A stretch of 64,000 bases of DNA from positions 1,401,303-1,465,302 of the forward strand of contig JAKSZT010020895.1 in NCBI GenBank assembly GCA_026826555.1, in the 5' to 3' direction. The notes below the pieces were generated by a model. That model made no database searches. It had not been told where the DNA came from and saw nothing but the letters and a program-made list of their open reading frames with translations. This document shows, one piece after another, positions 26,113 to 38,201 of this stretch. Position numbers and translations under genes: made by a program. This DNA comes from Tolypeutes matacus. Lineage: Eukaryota > Chordata > Mammalia > Cingulata > Chlamyphoridae. Within the stretch, counting starts at the first letter, position 1; every line of letters begins with the position of its first letter.

Positions 26113-26261
26113 CTTTGGGTCACAGTTTGCTTAGCTTGTCCAGACTATGTGATTTCCCTGATTTATGGATTCAGAATGCCCAAAATTCAAATTTCATCCA
26201 ACCCTGCTTGCGGATCCTAAGAATGGTCTTTTAAAAATATCTTATTAATCTTATTAATAAA

Positions 26262-27012
26262 TAATATCTTATTAATGCTTGTAATTATGAACCTTATTCT
26301 TATAAAATCAAAACTTAGCCTAGATATATATTTTGCCTAAAAGTTACCTCCTGAAAATCTCCTTGTTACTCAGATATGGCCTCTAAGCCAAACTCAGCAT
26401 ATAAGCTCATTGACTTTCATTGACCTCGCATGGGACATGATACTTGGGGATGGGCCTCTTTGGCATAGAATGATCATTACCAAGGGCCAGTTAGCAAAGC
26501 ATTTGGAAAAAGACCCTGAATAAATGAGGAAGTAGTAAATACAAATGACTTTTATGCTAAGAGATTTCAAACATGAGTCAGGATTTCATTCCAGAGGTTA
26601 CACGTATGTTTGTCTTTGGACAATCTCTCTGACTTCCATAGAAAACAATGCCTCAAGCCTGAAGGCTTTAGAGATGTCTGGACACTATAGTCAGGGTATT
26701 CAACCCCAGCAAATCAGCATCCAGTCTGTAAGGCATACCTTGGAGTATATGATAACCTATCTCCCTGATGTAGCAGAGTTAGACTCATTCATAATTTTCA
26801 TATACCTGGTTCTTTTGTCCATTTTATTTGAACTTATAATTAGCATGGCACCAGTTAAATATATGTCCCAGATACTTAAATCTTTGGGCCAGTCATGTGC
26901 TATTTAAGTTCTTAATCTCAGCAGACTTTCAGCCAACACCTACTCTCTAGTTCATCAGGTTTGCCCAGGATAACTAATAAAAGGACAATGATGGACAACA
27001 CCTATTCCAATA
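26262..27012 (+). mobile_element. L1 3'UTR fragment (long-type block)
   Basis: Collinear with 13905-14640: begins near TTAATGCTTGTAATTATGAAC, passes through TTAGCCTAG...TATATATTTTGCCTAA, GTTAGACTCATTCATAAT and ends near 27012. The 120-aa open frame at 26545-26907 lies entirely in this UTR and is not kept open in the equivalent segment at 14200-14500, so I do not treat it as a gene. No poly-A tail follows; the fragment is 5' and 3' truncated. Confidence 0.75.
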
Positions 27013-27544
27013 AACACTGACATTGATGAAGTCCATAATTATTCCATTTAATCTATTTTAAATATCTCTATTGCAGGTTGAACGGAGAATTATATGATTT
27101 CAGTGAATACTGCTTGAGTGATTACTATGTTCTAGGCATAGCAATAGTTGTAGGAGGGACATAATGAATTAAACAAAATCCATTCCCTATACAACATATC
27201 ATTTAGTGGAAGAAAAACAGACATGCCTGTGATTACAATGCAGTGTAATATGTTCAACATAATGATGTATAAGAAGCAAATTCAATTAATTAGGACTGAT
27301 AAGACATAGAGGCTGGGCTAGGATGAGGAAAGAATTAGGAATATTTTCCTGTCTTGGAGCCAATGTAATGAATGTACAGTCCTAAGAGAAAGTAGAAATT
27401 GGCAAACTGAAGTAAAAAGGAGAAGAATTTTCAATGGCTCTAGTTAAATGGTCATGGTGTATTTAGTAAGCTGTAGTCTACATGGTTAGAACATGTGGCA
27501 AGGGAAAGAATGCTGTAGTGAAAATAAATATAGAGACTTAAATG
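27013..27544. other. No recognisable gene
   Basis: Unique-looking AT-rich stretch between an L1 UTR fragment and a solo LTR. Confidence 0.4.
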
Positions 27545-27935
27545 GGAGCTGTAGCACTTTGAAGCATCTTGCTGGGGTCCTTTAGAATTGGAGGACTGAA
27601 AGTTGCAGATACACAGAGAAAAGCTGCAGAGATGGAGAGAAGGCGCCTGGGAGCTCAGAGAGGAAAGTGGGAGAAAGAGAGCCACAAATGGAACAGACAG
27701 AAGCTGAAGCAAAAAGGTCCAGAAGAGAAGCAGATGTTTCCATGTGCTTGCCAATGGAAGGACTCCAGGATCACTAAAGCCAAACTTAGGTGACAGCATT
27801 TATAATGATGCCTTGATTTGGACATGTTCACAGCCTAAAACATTAAGTTTTCAACTTAATAAATTCCCTCTATAAAAGCCAAACTATTCCTGGGTGCATT
27901 GCTCCCAGCAGCTCTAACCAAACTAAAACTGGAGC
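27545..27935 (+). mobile_element. Solo LTR with 5-bp target duplication (second family)
   Basis: A 381-bp element, 27550-27930, starts TGTAGCACTTTG and ends CTAAAACT (probably ...ACA originally), with GGAGC on both sides (27545-27549 and 27931-27935). An AATAAA-like CTTAATAAATTCCC is at about 27856. Its 3' end (CCTCTATAAAAGCCAAAC) resembles that of the 3545-4044 LTR, but the body differs, so it is another family. TG start and 5-bp duplication fit an ERVL/MaLR-like LTR. The short frames inside are not genes. Confidence 0.8.
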
Positions 27936-30900
27936 CAAAATTCAAATGGCCATGTATGCCATGCCAAGGAGTTAATGAAGAAAAACTGTGGAATCAATGA
28001 GGAATTTATGGAATAATAAAGTACATATTGTGTGTTAGAAAATGCATTCTGGCTGAAATATGAAGAAAAATCTGAAAGAGGAAGAAATGCCACTGGAAGA
28101 CTGGATTTGGAGGCTGCTACTGGAGTAATATAAAAACATACTATTTTCCCAGTTTGACACTGTTTTGTACATGTTCCTTTTAGTATTTGTATCGTCTCCC
28201 TTCTCATTCTCACCTCTGAACTCTGTGAAATAGTTTTTGTCATTTAGCCTCAGGCCTATCAGCACACTCTCAGGAAGGCCTTCCAAGTTTTATGGAAATT
28301 TGTCATATTCTCCTATCACACAATCTTTGAGACCCACCATAAACTACAGCTTACTGAAGTAATCATATCAAGGGTCCCATCTTCAATAGGTTCATACCCA
28401 TGGGAATAGACCAATTCAAGAACATAAATTTCTGGGGTCCCCAAAAGACTCAAACTGCAAAAGTAATACATTGTGTTCAGTATTTATAGTTTTTATTAGG
28501 CTTTAATTGATAACCTGAGGCAACACTTGTGCTTCCCATTTACTTACATTTAAGGGTTTATTACTCTTTCTACTGTTTTTCTTTCCTCTGTTGCAGGCAT
28601 TGTGTACTTTCTTTCCAGGCCTTCAGAGTTTCCTACAATTATTTCTATAGCAAAATGGAAACTTTTCTTACCTTAGTTTCCAGATGTACATGGGAAAAGG
28701 ATGATTTGATTGATATTAGTATTATTAGGCCTTTGAACAAAGTTTAAAAAAGAAAGTTCAGCTTCACCTTGTCAATTTATCAATTGATCAATTTATCCCA
28801 ATGGAAATTTACAAACTCACTGAGGTACTGGAATAAAATTTCTGCAAATTAAATATCCCTCAGTTAATCTTGCTTGGAAATCAAACAGGAACCATATATT
28901 GTCTTTGTTTTCATTTTCCCAAGAATGTTATAAATATACTTTCTTAGGATTGATAAAGAATATATATGCTAACATATATGCTGAAGATATTGATTTCTTC
29001 TTTTCTCAAAAATTGAAATGAAATTAGGAAAAGTCCTTGAATTTGCTTTAGAAAAAACTGAAACCTTTTCTTAGAGAGTAGGTAAGTTCCATCTTCAGGA
29101 TTCTTCAGACCTATATACATATTGAAATTTATTAATAGATATTCATTGAATTTATCAGTTGATTCTGTTGCATGGCAACTGTGGATCATTGCATATTTTT
29201 AGATTTAAATAGGGCACCTAGAGAATTGAACATTGGACACCTGTGAAGTTTTGTTTAAGCAGCCTGCAACTAATCACTGTCCAAGAGCAATAAGAAATAT
29301 GATTTGGTATTTATTATTAAAATAGAAACTTAATGATTTTTTGTATCTTGACTAATATTTACTGAAAAAATATGGCCATCATTTAGTAATAGAAATGCAA
29401 TCAACTGTTGATACTATTACACCTTCTATTTGGTAATATAGGTAATCTCTTGTGGCTACATATTTTTAGAGAATCCATATATAGTAATTTACACTTTCCC
29501 TGTCAATTGCATTAGTGAATTCAAAGGAGGGCAACAATAATATTTTTTTTTGCTTGTGGTTTTGGAAAAGTTGAAAGGAAATAAATAAATCAGAAAGTTA
29601 GTGATTTGTATTTCAGAGAAGTATACAAGAAAATTTTGAAACTCAGTGACCGAACATTCAAAAGAAATCTGAAGACCATAAAGATTTGTTTTCTTTTGTT
29701 TCCATCATGACCAGTTAAGAAAGAATATGGGGCACTGGATCTAATACTCTCCAAGCTAAGATTCACTTATAGAAATAAACTAATTTATTTAAGAAGTGCA
29801 CAAAAATAAATAAACAGTATAAAGCCAAGTAATCAATTCTAAATGTCAAAAAACTTAGGAGATTTGGCTATTCATTGCCTGGTAGGCTGCCATAATCAGT
29901 GAAATTTATCTGGAAATGGTGGGAGTTGAGTAGACCCTGATGGGTTAAGCACGACCTAATTGAGAATGGTGAATGCCTGGTTCCCCTGCAGCAGACAGCC
30001 AATAAGGAACCTTATGGCTAAACAAAGATTTAAACTACAGTGTTAACCAGAGATTTGTGAGTATTTGCATTATGTAAAAGTAGCAGTGTTTAAGGATTTT
30101 ATCAAGTTATGGTGGGTCCAATGAAAGGGATATTTAATTTGTGATATTTAACTTCACAGTGATTGTATGATTGGAAGATTTTAGTATCCAGGATGCTACA
30201 AGAAATAAGAGAGATAATGACCTGAGGCAGTAATTGTGGATTTATTCTGAAGTGCTTGGAAGCAAAATAATACCCAGGTGCTGTTTTCTAAGAACTTACC
30301 TCAAAATTACTTATGCATCAGGCCCAGAAGAGGTCCTTAAAGATCTTCTAATTTAACTCCCACAACTTATTTATGGTTAAACCGAAGTGCAGAGATGTGA
30401 GGTATTAAAATAATCTTTTTAGGAAGTAGCATAGCCAGATGAAGGAGATAATGTTTTACTTTGATTTTGAAATAATCCACTGTTTTAAATTATGATATTG
30501 ATAATCATGTTATTATTTAAATAAATGTGAAGAAATTAAATGATTCCTGTAGATACATAAGAGTCATAATTTCTTTTTATAGATATATTGAAAATAGGGA
30601 AATGATATTTTAATAAACTGAATTCAGTGCATTTATGTGATTACACAAAAATTTATCAAAAATAACCTGTGTTAAAATATGTACATGTTAATTTTCCACA
30701 ATTTGCTATTAAAATACAGTTTAAACATAATGGCATTTAAAATGTCTTTCAAACATGATTTGGATTGTTACTGGATAAAGAATCTCATAGAGATTCAATG
30801 GGTTCAATCATGTAGTCACTTAGACTACTGGCAAGGGAAAATAGTTGAGATATCTTAAGTGAAGGGATCAAGCTCATGCATCAAGTTAAAGGTGAAGTAA

Positions 30901-32344
30901 AGAGAGACTGGAATTAAATATGTAACAGATTTTTTTCACTGATAAATAGGAATATAATCTTGAAATTATTTTTAATAAAGTGCTAAATTTTTAAAAATTT
31001 TGGGAATAATTTTAAAAGTCTAAATTGTAATTGTTAAATGAATTAGACACCTAATTTTACACCTTGGATATCCTTCCTTCACTATTCAGTACAAAAGGAC
31101 ATTGTATGGAAATTGATGCTATCATAGTCTGGAATGATTCATAAGTTTTTTAATCTCCAAAATCCTACTTTATTTTGAGAGCTTTATATATATAAATTTG
31201 AATGATTTTAACTCCACTGAAAGGAAAAGTGATGGAGAGTGACATAATTCTGGAAATAAATTGTAAATACCTTGGTGCTGAAATTATAAGTAATGAATAT
31301 AAAATATTTTAAATACTAAGGTTCAAGATTTATATATGTGATGTGAGAAATTACAGTGTGATTTGAAGGAATGGATTAAAAGCTTTTTTTCAATAGTTCT
31401 TTCTTAGCTTTATCAATGATATTTGAAATTCTACCTGTAAAGAGTTACTTATCTGTTAAGGTTTAACATTTATTACCATAGAAATATTAATAGAGGTGGC
31501 ATTTTATTACTTTATAATAATGACAAGAAGGAAGGAGTAAAAGTATTAGGCAAGAAGAAGAGAAAAGCTAGTCTATGTTATTAAGACTGGCAACATAGGC
31601 ACTAAAATTGGGATACATTTTTAGAAAGATTTGTTAGGAAGAATTGAACAATTTGTTTACATGAATCAAAAAGAAGCCAATTTATCTAGGTAAGTATGAG
31701 AATGGATGGATCTTTAACAATCCAAGCTAAACCTACTGATGCTATTCTCAAATGCCAAATACCTCCTGAAAGTCAAATACATTTTTTTTTAATTAGAGAT
31801 TCACAGAAAAACCATGTCGAAAATAAAATTCTCATATATCCATTCACACATGTAGTTTTCCTTATTATGAACACTTTACATTAGTGTGGTACTTGTGTAC
31901 ATAGTTGCTTTTTATTCTGAAATGATATTGTGTTGAGAAACAGAGATAACCAACTTATCTTGCTATTCCATTAGTTGACTATGATATATAATCTTTCATT
32001 TATAAAATTAAGATGGACTTTCTTTAACATTCCAATCAATTTAAAATATATTTATAAATCTATAATCTAAATTCTCCCACTGGGATTCAGCATTCTAGGA
32101 ATGGGTTTTAGGACCTGGCAGAACAATGGATTGTTCAACCAAGATGATTTTTCCTTATTTTACAGAAATGAGGAAATTGAGGTGATAATTAAGATCATGT
32201 AGGTGGAATATACTTTTTCACTAGAATTGGAAATCCAACTTGAATGATGAGGAAAATAGCAAAGGAAAAACTTGCAGAGCCAAATGCACATGTTTAGCTG
32301 CAGTTACAAGACTTGACTAATATGCATTATAATAAGTAAAACAT
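27936..32344. other. No recognisable gene; mostly unique sequence
   Basis: The longest stretch without a clear element. Short motifs near 30355-30395 and 32150-32215 (an ATGAGGAAATTGAGG-like core) suggest ancient SINE or L2-type remnants, too decayed to delimit. None of the open frames (up to 106 aa) shows a domain or convincing splice sites. Confidence 0.4.
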
Positions 32345-34443
32345 TTCTAAATGTTGAAAATTGGGCATCTGACTAGCTCAGGTAGAGCAAAGCTCTCTTG
32401 CAAAATAGGGGAGAAGGCATAGAAGAAGTCTAAGGGAGCCACTTTGGAGACATCTGGAGGCCAGGGAAGTGCTAAACACACCCTCCAGGAGGACCAGAGT
32501 TGCAGAATTGGAGAAGCCAGAGAGAAAACCATGAGTTGTTACTTTTACAGCTGGGAGCATCACCCAGTCCCTACCCCTTAGACAAGCAGCCCTAGTAAAA
32601 CTTGCAGCTGAATGGCCAGTAGAGAGAGGAAAGAGATGATTCTTCCCTGGGAAAAAGAAGGGTGCAGCAGAGGACTGACTGTGTTTTCTTATTGGTGAAT
32701 GTAATCACCATAACTCGCTAGCTCTGAAAAGGTAGTGGAAATTGAAGGATTCATCTATGTGGAAGGGATTGCTGAGGAGCACCATTTGCTGGCCAGCCAG
32801 GAAAGTAAAGGAAGACAGACTGGTCTCTTCCATTTTTTTCCCAGACGCAAAAGACTTTGTTGGGCTCCATTAGCAGCTCCCTACCCCTGTTTTGATATCC
32901 CAAACAGATCAATATTATTAAAGGCTTAGAAAAAAACAAACTAAAACTCAAATAAAAGCTGTGAAATAAAACCACAAGGCAAGAGACAGAAATTGATAAA
33001 CAGAACCAAGTCATCACCATAAGCAGGAGCCTAAGTATCGCCAAATGATAACAACCTATTCTAAGAAGTAGGAAGATATGGACCAATTAAATGAACAAGC
33101 CAAGAATGTCAAAGAAACTCAGGATTTAAGACAATAAATAGTGTCCAAAAACCTGCTTAATCAATTTAAAGAACTGCAAGAAAATGTGACTAAAGAGATA
33201 AAAGATATTAAGATGTCATTGTGTGAGCATAAAGAACAATTTGAAATCCTACAAAAAAAGTAATAGTTTATGGAAATGAAAGATACAATGGATGAGATTA
33301 ATAATCCATTAGAGGCCTATAACAACAGATTTGAAATGCTAGAAGAATGAATAAATTATTTCAAAGACAAGATACTAGAAACTGAAATGATAAGAGAAGA
33401 GATAGAGGGAAGTATGCAAAAAACTGAACAGGGTCTCAGGGAACTGCATGGCAATATGAAATGAACAAACGTATATATTATAGGTGTCCCATAAAGAGAA
33501 TAGAAAGTAAAAGACATAGAAAGGATATTTTAGGAAATACTGACTGAGAATTTTCCAAACATTATCAAAGACATGAATAACATTATTCAAGAACAACATA
33601 CCCAAAAAAGAATAAATCCTAATAGACCTACTTCAAAACATCTACTAATCAGATTATCAAAGGCTAAAGATAAAGGATTTTGAAAGCAGCAATAGAAAAG
33701 CAATGCATTACTTAAAAGGGAATTTCAATTATGCTAAGTGCCAATCCCTCTTCAGAAATCATGGAGGTGAGAGGCAAAGGTTGGATATATTTAAGGTAGT
33801 GAAAGAGAAAAATTACCAGCAAAGAATTCTTTATCTTCAGACATGAAGTCAAATTTACAACAAATCCTGAGAGAGTATGTTTTCAAGAGAATGAATCTAC
33901 AAGATTAATATCTCTTGAATCTACAAGAGATATTAAAGCATGTATTATAGCCTAGGAGGAAAAGACAAATGAGGGAGCTAGGAAAAGAGTGTAGAAATGA
34001 AGAATATAAGAGAAATTGAAAGGGTGAAAAGACAGACAATAGTAAGAAATGGCAACAGAAAGTCAAGGGATAAAATGGATGAAGCAAGTAACATCTTTAT
34101 AGTAGTAACACTGAGTGATAATGGCTTAAACTCCTCAATTAAAAGACATAGATTGGTAGAATGGATAAAAAAATATGAGCCATACATTTGTTGTCTACAA
34201 GAGGCTTAACTTAGATGCAAGTACACAAGCAGGCTGAAAGTGAAAGGTTCAAAAAAGATATTCCATAATAATAGCAATTGAAAAAGAGTGGATGCAGCAA
34301 TACTAATATCAGATAAAATAGATTTTAAATCAAAACTCTTATAATAGATGAAGTAGGTTACTATATATTAACAAAAGGGAAAATTCACCAAGAAGAAATA
34401 ACAATAATAAGTGTTTATATACCTAATATAGGTGTCCCAAAAT
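32345..34443 (+). mobile_element. L1 5' half: 5'UTR, ORF1, start of ORF2
   Basis: A G-rich 5'UTR-like part (to about 32930) precedes ORF1, whose coiled-coil region and RNA-binding domain are recognisable though broken by stops (DQLNEQAKNVKE near 33080, VYIIGVP near 33475, RINPNRPTSKHLLIRLSKAK near 33612). ORF2 starts after 33990 and its endonuclease N-terminus is readable (NGLNSSIKRHRLVEWIKKYE, 34122-34181). L1 identity stops abruptly at about 34443. The 3' two-thirds of ORF2, the 3'UTR and tail are absent, the reverse of usual 5' truncation. The left end is approximate. Confidence 0.8.
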
Positions 34444-34630
34444 TACCAGAATTCTGCAAAGTATTTTACATTAGTTACTTTAATTTCCACAACAATGATT
34501 TGGACAAATCATATTGCTCCCCAAAAAAGTATAACCTTCTTTCTCATGAAATTATTTCTAGTGCCTGGCACTGAGGAATCAAGTACATATATACCATATA
34601 TATATATATAACTGTAAGTGAAATATGCCA
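34444..34630. other. Junction between two converging L1 halves
   Basis: Short AT-rich sequence with a (TA)n at about 34595-34611. No L1 identity recognised. It holds the candidate left copy of a 9-bp direct repeat at its right edge. Confidence 0.5.
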
Positions 34631-34639
34631 ATGTAGATA

Positions 34640-37600
34640 AGGGTTTGTCAATTTTGTTGATCTCGAATAAACAACTTTTGGTTTTGTCAATTACCTCTAT
34701 TCTTTTCTTGTTCTCAATTTAATTTATTTCTCCTCTGATCATGGTTATTTCATTCTTTATGCTTACTATGACCATAGTTTGCTCTTCTTTGTCTAGTTCT
34801 TCTAGCTGTGTAATTAGGTCCTTGATTTTAGTGTTCTTGTTTTTTTACTGTAAGCATTGAGGGTTATGAATTTCCCTCTCAGCATTGCTTTAGCTGCATC
34901 CAATATGCTCTGATATGTTCTGTTTCATTTATCTTGAGATATTTACAGATTTTGCTGATTTGCAGATTTTACTAATTATATAATCATGTGTTGTTTAATC
35001 TCCATATATTTGTGAGTTTTCCTTTTTTCTGTCTGATTTTGATTTCCAGATTTATTCTTTTATGTTCAAGAAAGTGATTTGTATAATTTTGATCTCTTTC
35101 AATTTATTGAAATATACTTTGTGACCCAATGTATCATCTATCCTGGAGAAATATCCATCCATGGGCACTTGAGATGAATGTATATACCACTGTTCTGAGC
35201 TGCAATGTTCTGTATAGGACTATTAGGCATAGTTTGTTTATCATATTACTCAAGCTATCTTTTCCTTTATTGATCCTCTGCCCAGATAATCTATTTAATG
35301 AAGAGGACTGTGTATTAAAGTCTCCAACTACTATTATTTTACAGACATATAGTTCTCCCTTCAGTTCTTCCAGTAATTGCCTCATGTAATTTGAGCCCTC
35401 CTGGTTAGATGCATATACATATATGATTGATATTTCTTCCTGGTGAATTACCTCTTTTATTATTATACACTGATCTTACTTGCCTCTAATAAGAACTTTG
35501 CTTTTAAAGTATATTTCATACAATATAAGTATAGCTATTCCAGCTTTTTTTATGGTTACTGCATGTATGGAAAATCTTTTTTGATCCTTTCACTTTCAAT
35601 CTATTTGTATCCTTGAGTCTCAAGTGAGTCTTTTGTAGACTGCATATAGATGGCTTATATTTTCTTACCAATTCTGCCTGACTGTGCCTTTTGATGAAGG
35701 AGTTTAATACATTAAATTTCAATGTTATTACTGTGTAGGCTATTCTTACTTCACCCATTTTGATCTTTGGTACTTTTCTGTCATATATTGTTTTCACCAC
35801 TCATTTTCACAATTTTAGTTACTTTCACTGATTTAATCTTCATTTTCAGACTCTTCCATGCCTCTCTCCTGCCTTTATCTTTTCTGCCTGTATCACTACC
35901 TTTAGTATTTCCTGCCAAGCCAGTCTGTTGGTTACAATTTCCCTCAGTTTCTGTTTATCTGTGAATATTCAAAACATGCCCTCATTTTTTTTTATGACAG
36001 TCTTGCTGGATATAAGATTCTTGGCTGGCAGTTTTTGTATTTCAGGATCCTACATATTTCATACCACTGCCTTCTTGCCTCCATGGTTTCTTATTGGGAA
36101 TCCTTATATGTGATAAATCTTTTTTCTCTTGTTTTCTCTGGATTCCCTCTTTATTTTTGCCAATTGAAATCCTGGTTAATATGGCTCAGAGTAAGTCTGT
36201 TCATATCCATTCAAATGGGAAAACATGCTTCTTGGACACAGATACCTATATCTTTCCATAGTGTTGGGAAATTTTCTAACAATATTTCATCAAATATTCC
36301 TTCTGCCTCTTTTCCCTTCTCTTCTCTTTCTGGGACTCCCATGATATATATGTGTGCATGTCTCTTGCCATCATTTAGTTTCCTGAGATCCTGTTCAACT
36401 TTTTCCATTCTTTTCTTTATCTGTTTTTTGTTGTTGTTGTTGTTGTTGTAGTGGTGGTGGTGGTGGTTGTTTGTTTTTGTGTGGGTTTTTTTTTTTTTTT
36501 TTCTTGTATCTTTGCTTTCAAAGGCTTTGTCTTCAGGTTCACTGATCTTTCCTTCTGCATCTTCATATCTGCTGTTAAATGCCTCTAGTTTATTTTTACT
36601 TTCTTTTATTGTGACTTTCATTACCATAAGACCTGCTATTTTTCTATGTGTGCCTTCACATTCTTCTTTGTGCTCACTCAGTGTCTTCTTAATATGCTTA
36701 ATTTCTTTAGCCATCTCATTGAATTTGTTAAGGAAATATGTTTGAACATCAATGATAACTTTTCTCAAGTCCTTTTTGTCATATGGAAGGTTAGTTTGTT
36801 ACTTTGACAAGGCCATATCTTCATGTTTCTTGGTATGGATAGTAAATTTTTTTGTTGGTGTCTTAGCACCTGATATACTATATGTATTTATCCATGGCCT
36901 CTTTTCTCTCCTTAGTCTAGAGCTTTCTATTTGATTGGTTTTGTGCTACAGTCCCTCTTTGATACTTGGTTCAACTTAATTTGAAACTTATACTGGTTTA
37001 TGCTTAGCCAGTCTGATTTTTTCCCAGCTTTTTTTCATCTGTTTCTTACCCTTTCTCTCTTGCTTGTTGCAGAATAGGAGCCAAGGATGCAGTTGGTACT
37101 GTGAGCTGTGGAAACTGAAACTGCCCACTTTGCCCCTGAAAGTGAAGAAACTTCTCCCATTTTTCTCCCCTGCAGCATTAGATATGTAGCTATAGCTGTG
37201 TGCGGTAATCCAAGCCATGTGGGCCAAGACAATCTAGAGTTAGTACAAAGGACTGATAAAGTTCTACAGTTCTTCCTCCCCTACGTGGGGGTGGAATGGA
37301 GCCACAGGAGTGGGCAGCAAACTATGCTGTGTGAGTCAAAACTGACTGCAGTTACCCAGGTAGACAAAAGAAGCCATATCTCCCTCGTCTCTTACTGGTG
37401 TGGGATTGGAGCCTCCCATGTGCCTAAGAATCTAGACCTTGCAGGCTGAAAGTGACTGCAGTTTCTGGAGAAAGTGACTGTCCCTCCTTCTGTTCTGTCA
37501 GCGGCAGGGATGGAGGCACAGATGTGTCTAATAATATAGATTGTGTGGGCAGAAAGCAGCTGCAGTTACCTGGAGAATTTGAGGAAACACCACTCCCATT

Positions 37601-38192
37601 CTATCCTATTGGGGCTGGGGACATATCCACAAGTTTGCAAACCAACCTAGTCTGTGCAGGTCAGAAGAGCCTGCATTTGTCCAGAAAGGCTGTTGCAGGT
37701 CCCCCAGCTTCCTCCATGTTGGAGGTGAAGCTAGAGCCTATGCTAGGGCTGCAATCCAAACTGGATGGCCAGACAAAAGTCCCTGTATTCACTGTGATTT
37801 TCAATCAGACCCATTTCCCCTCTTGCCAGGGGCAGAGTTAAAATGGAGGCTACAGGTCTTTTTCTGACTTGGACATGCTCAAACATTAGTTGCTATTAGA
37901 ATTGGACTCTAGCCATCCAAATTTATTAATCAGCAGCTGAAATTGGCCTAACCATGTTTTCCTCCCCCATTTTGGGGGAAATGCACTTTCCAACTCCAGT
38001 TAAGGAATAGCTCCTGAAGTGGGTTGTACCTCCTGCAGGGGATGGCCTCCTCAGTGTGGAGTGCTCTACTCATGAATCATCATTGCAGATGGGATGCTGA
38101 AATATGCTGTTTTCTCCTAGGTCCCTCAAAACAGTGATTTAGATAGTTGACACTTGGAGCTCCTTACTCTGTCACCACTTTGCCTCCTCTAC
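34640..38192 (-). mobile_element. L1 5' half on - strand: 5'UTR, ORF1, ORF2 start
   Basis: Read on the - strand from 38192: a complete-looking 5' end (GGAGGCAAAGTGGTGACAG), GC-rich 5'UTR down to about 37000, ORF1 with a 185-aa open stretch at 36211-36768 (coiled coil, then YIMGVPEREE), then ORF2 endonuclease (open pieces at 35516-35800 and 35134-35385, the latter with KIIVVGDFNT) and linker sequence ending at about 34640. The 3' remainder and poly-A tail are missing. ATGTAGATA occurs at 34631-34639 and again at 38193-38201, directly at both edges. ORF1 is the best preserved L1 reading in the window. Confidence 0.85.
36425..36502 (-). repeat. Microsatellite inside L1 ORF1
   Basis: On the + strand a (TTG)n, (GTG)n and (T)n series. 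On the - strand it translates as lysine, histidine and asparagine runs within the open 185-aa ORF1 frame, between the coiled coil and the RNA-binding domain, without breaking the frame. Confidence 0.9.
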
Positions 38193-38201
38193 ATGTAGAT
38201 A

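Noticed and set aside
26545..26907. 120-aa + strand ORF
   Set aside because: It lies wholly in an L1 3'UTR fragment, and equivalent UTR segments at 14.2 and 59.2 kb are not open in this frame or strand.
37108..37841. 113-aa and 129-aa + strand ORFs
   Set aside because: They lie antisense in the GC-rich 5'UTR of the minus-strand L1 and have no recognisable domain.
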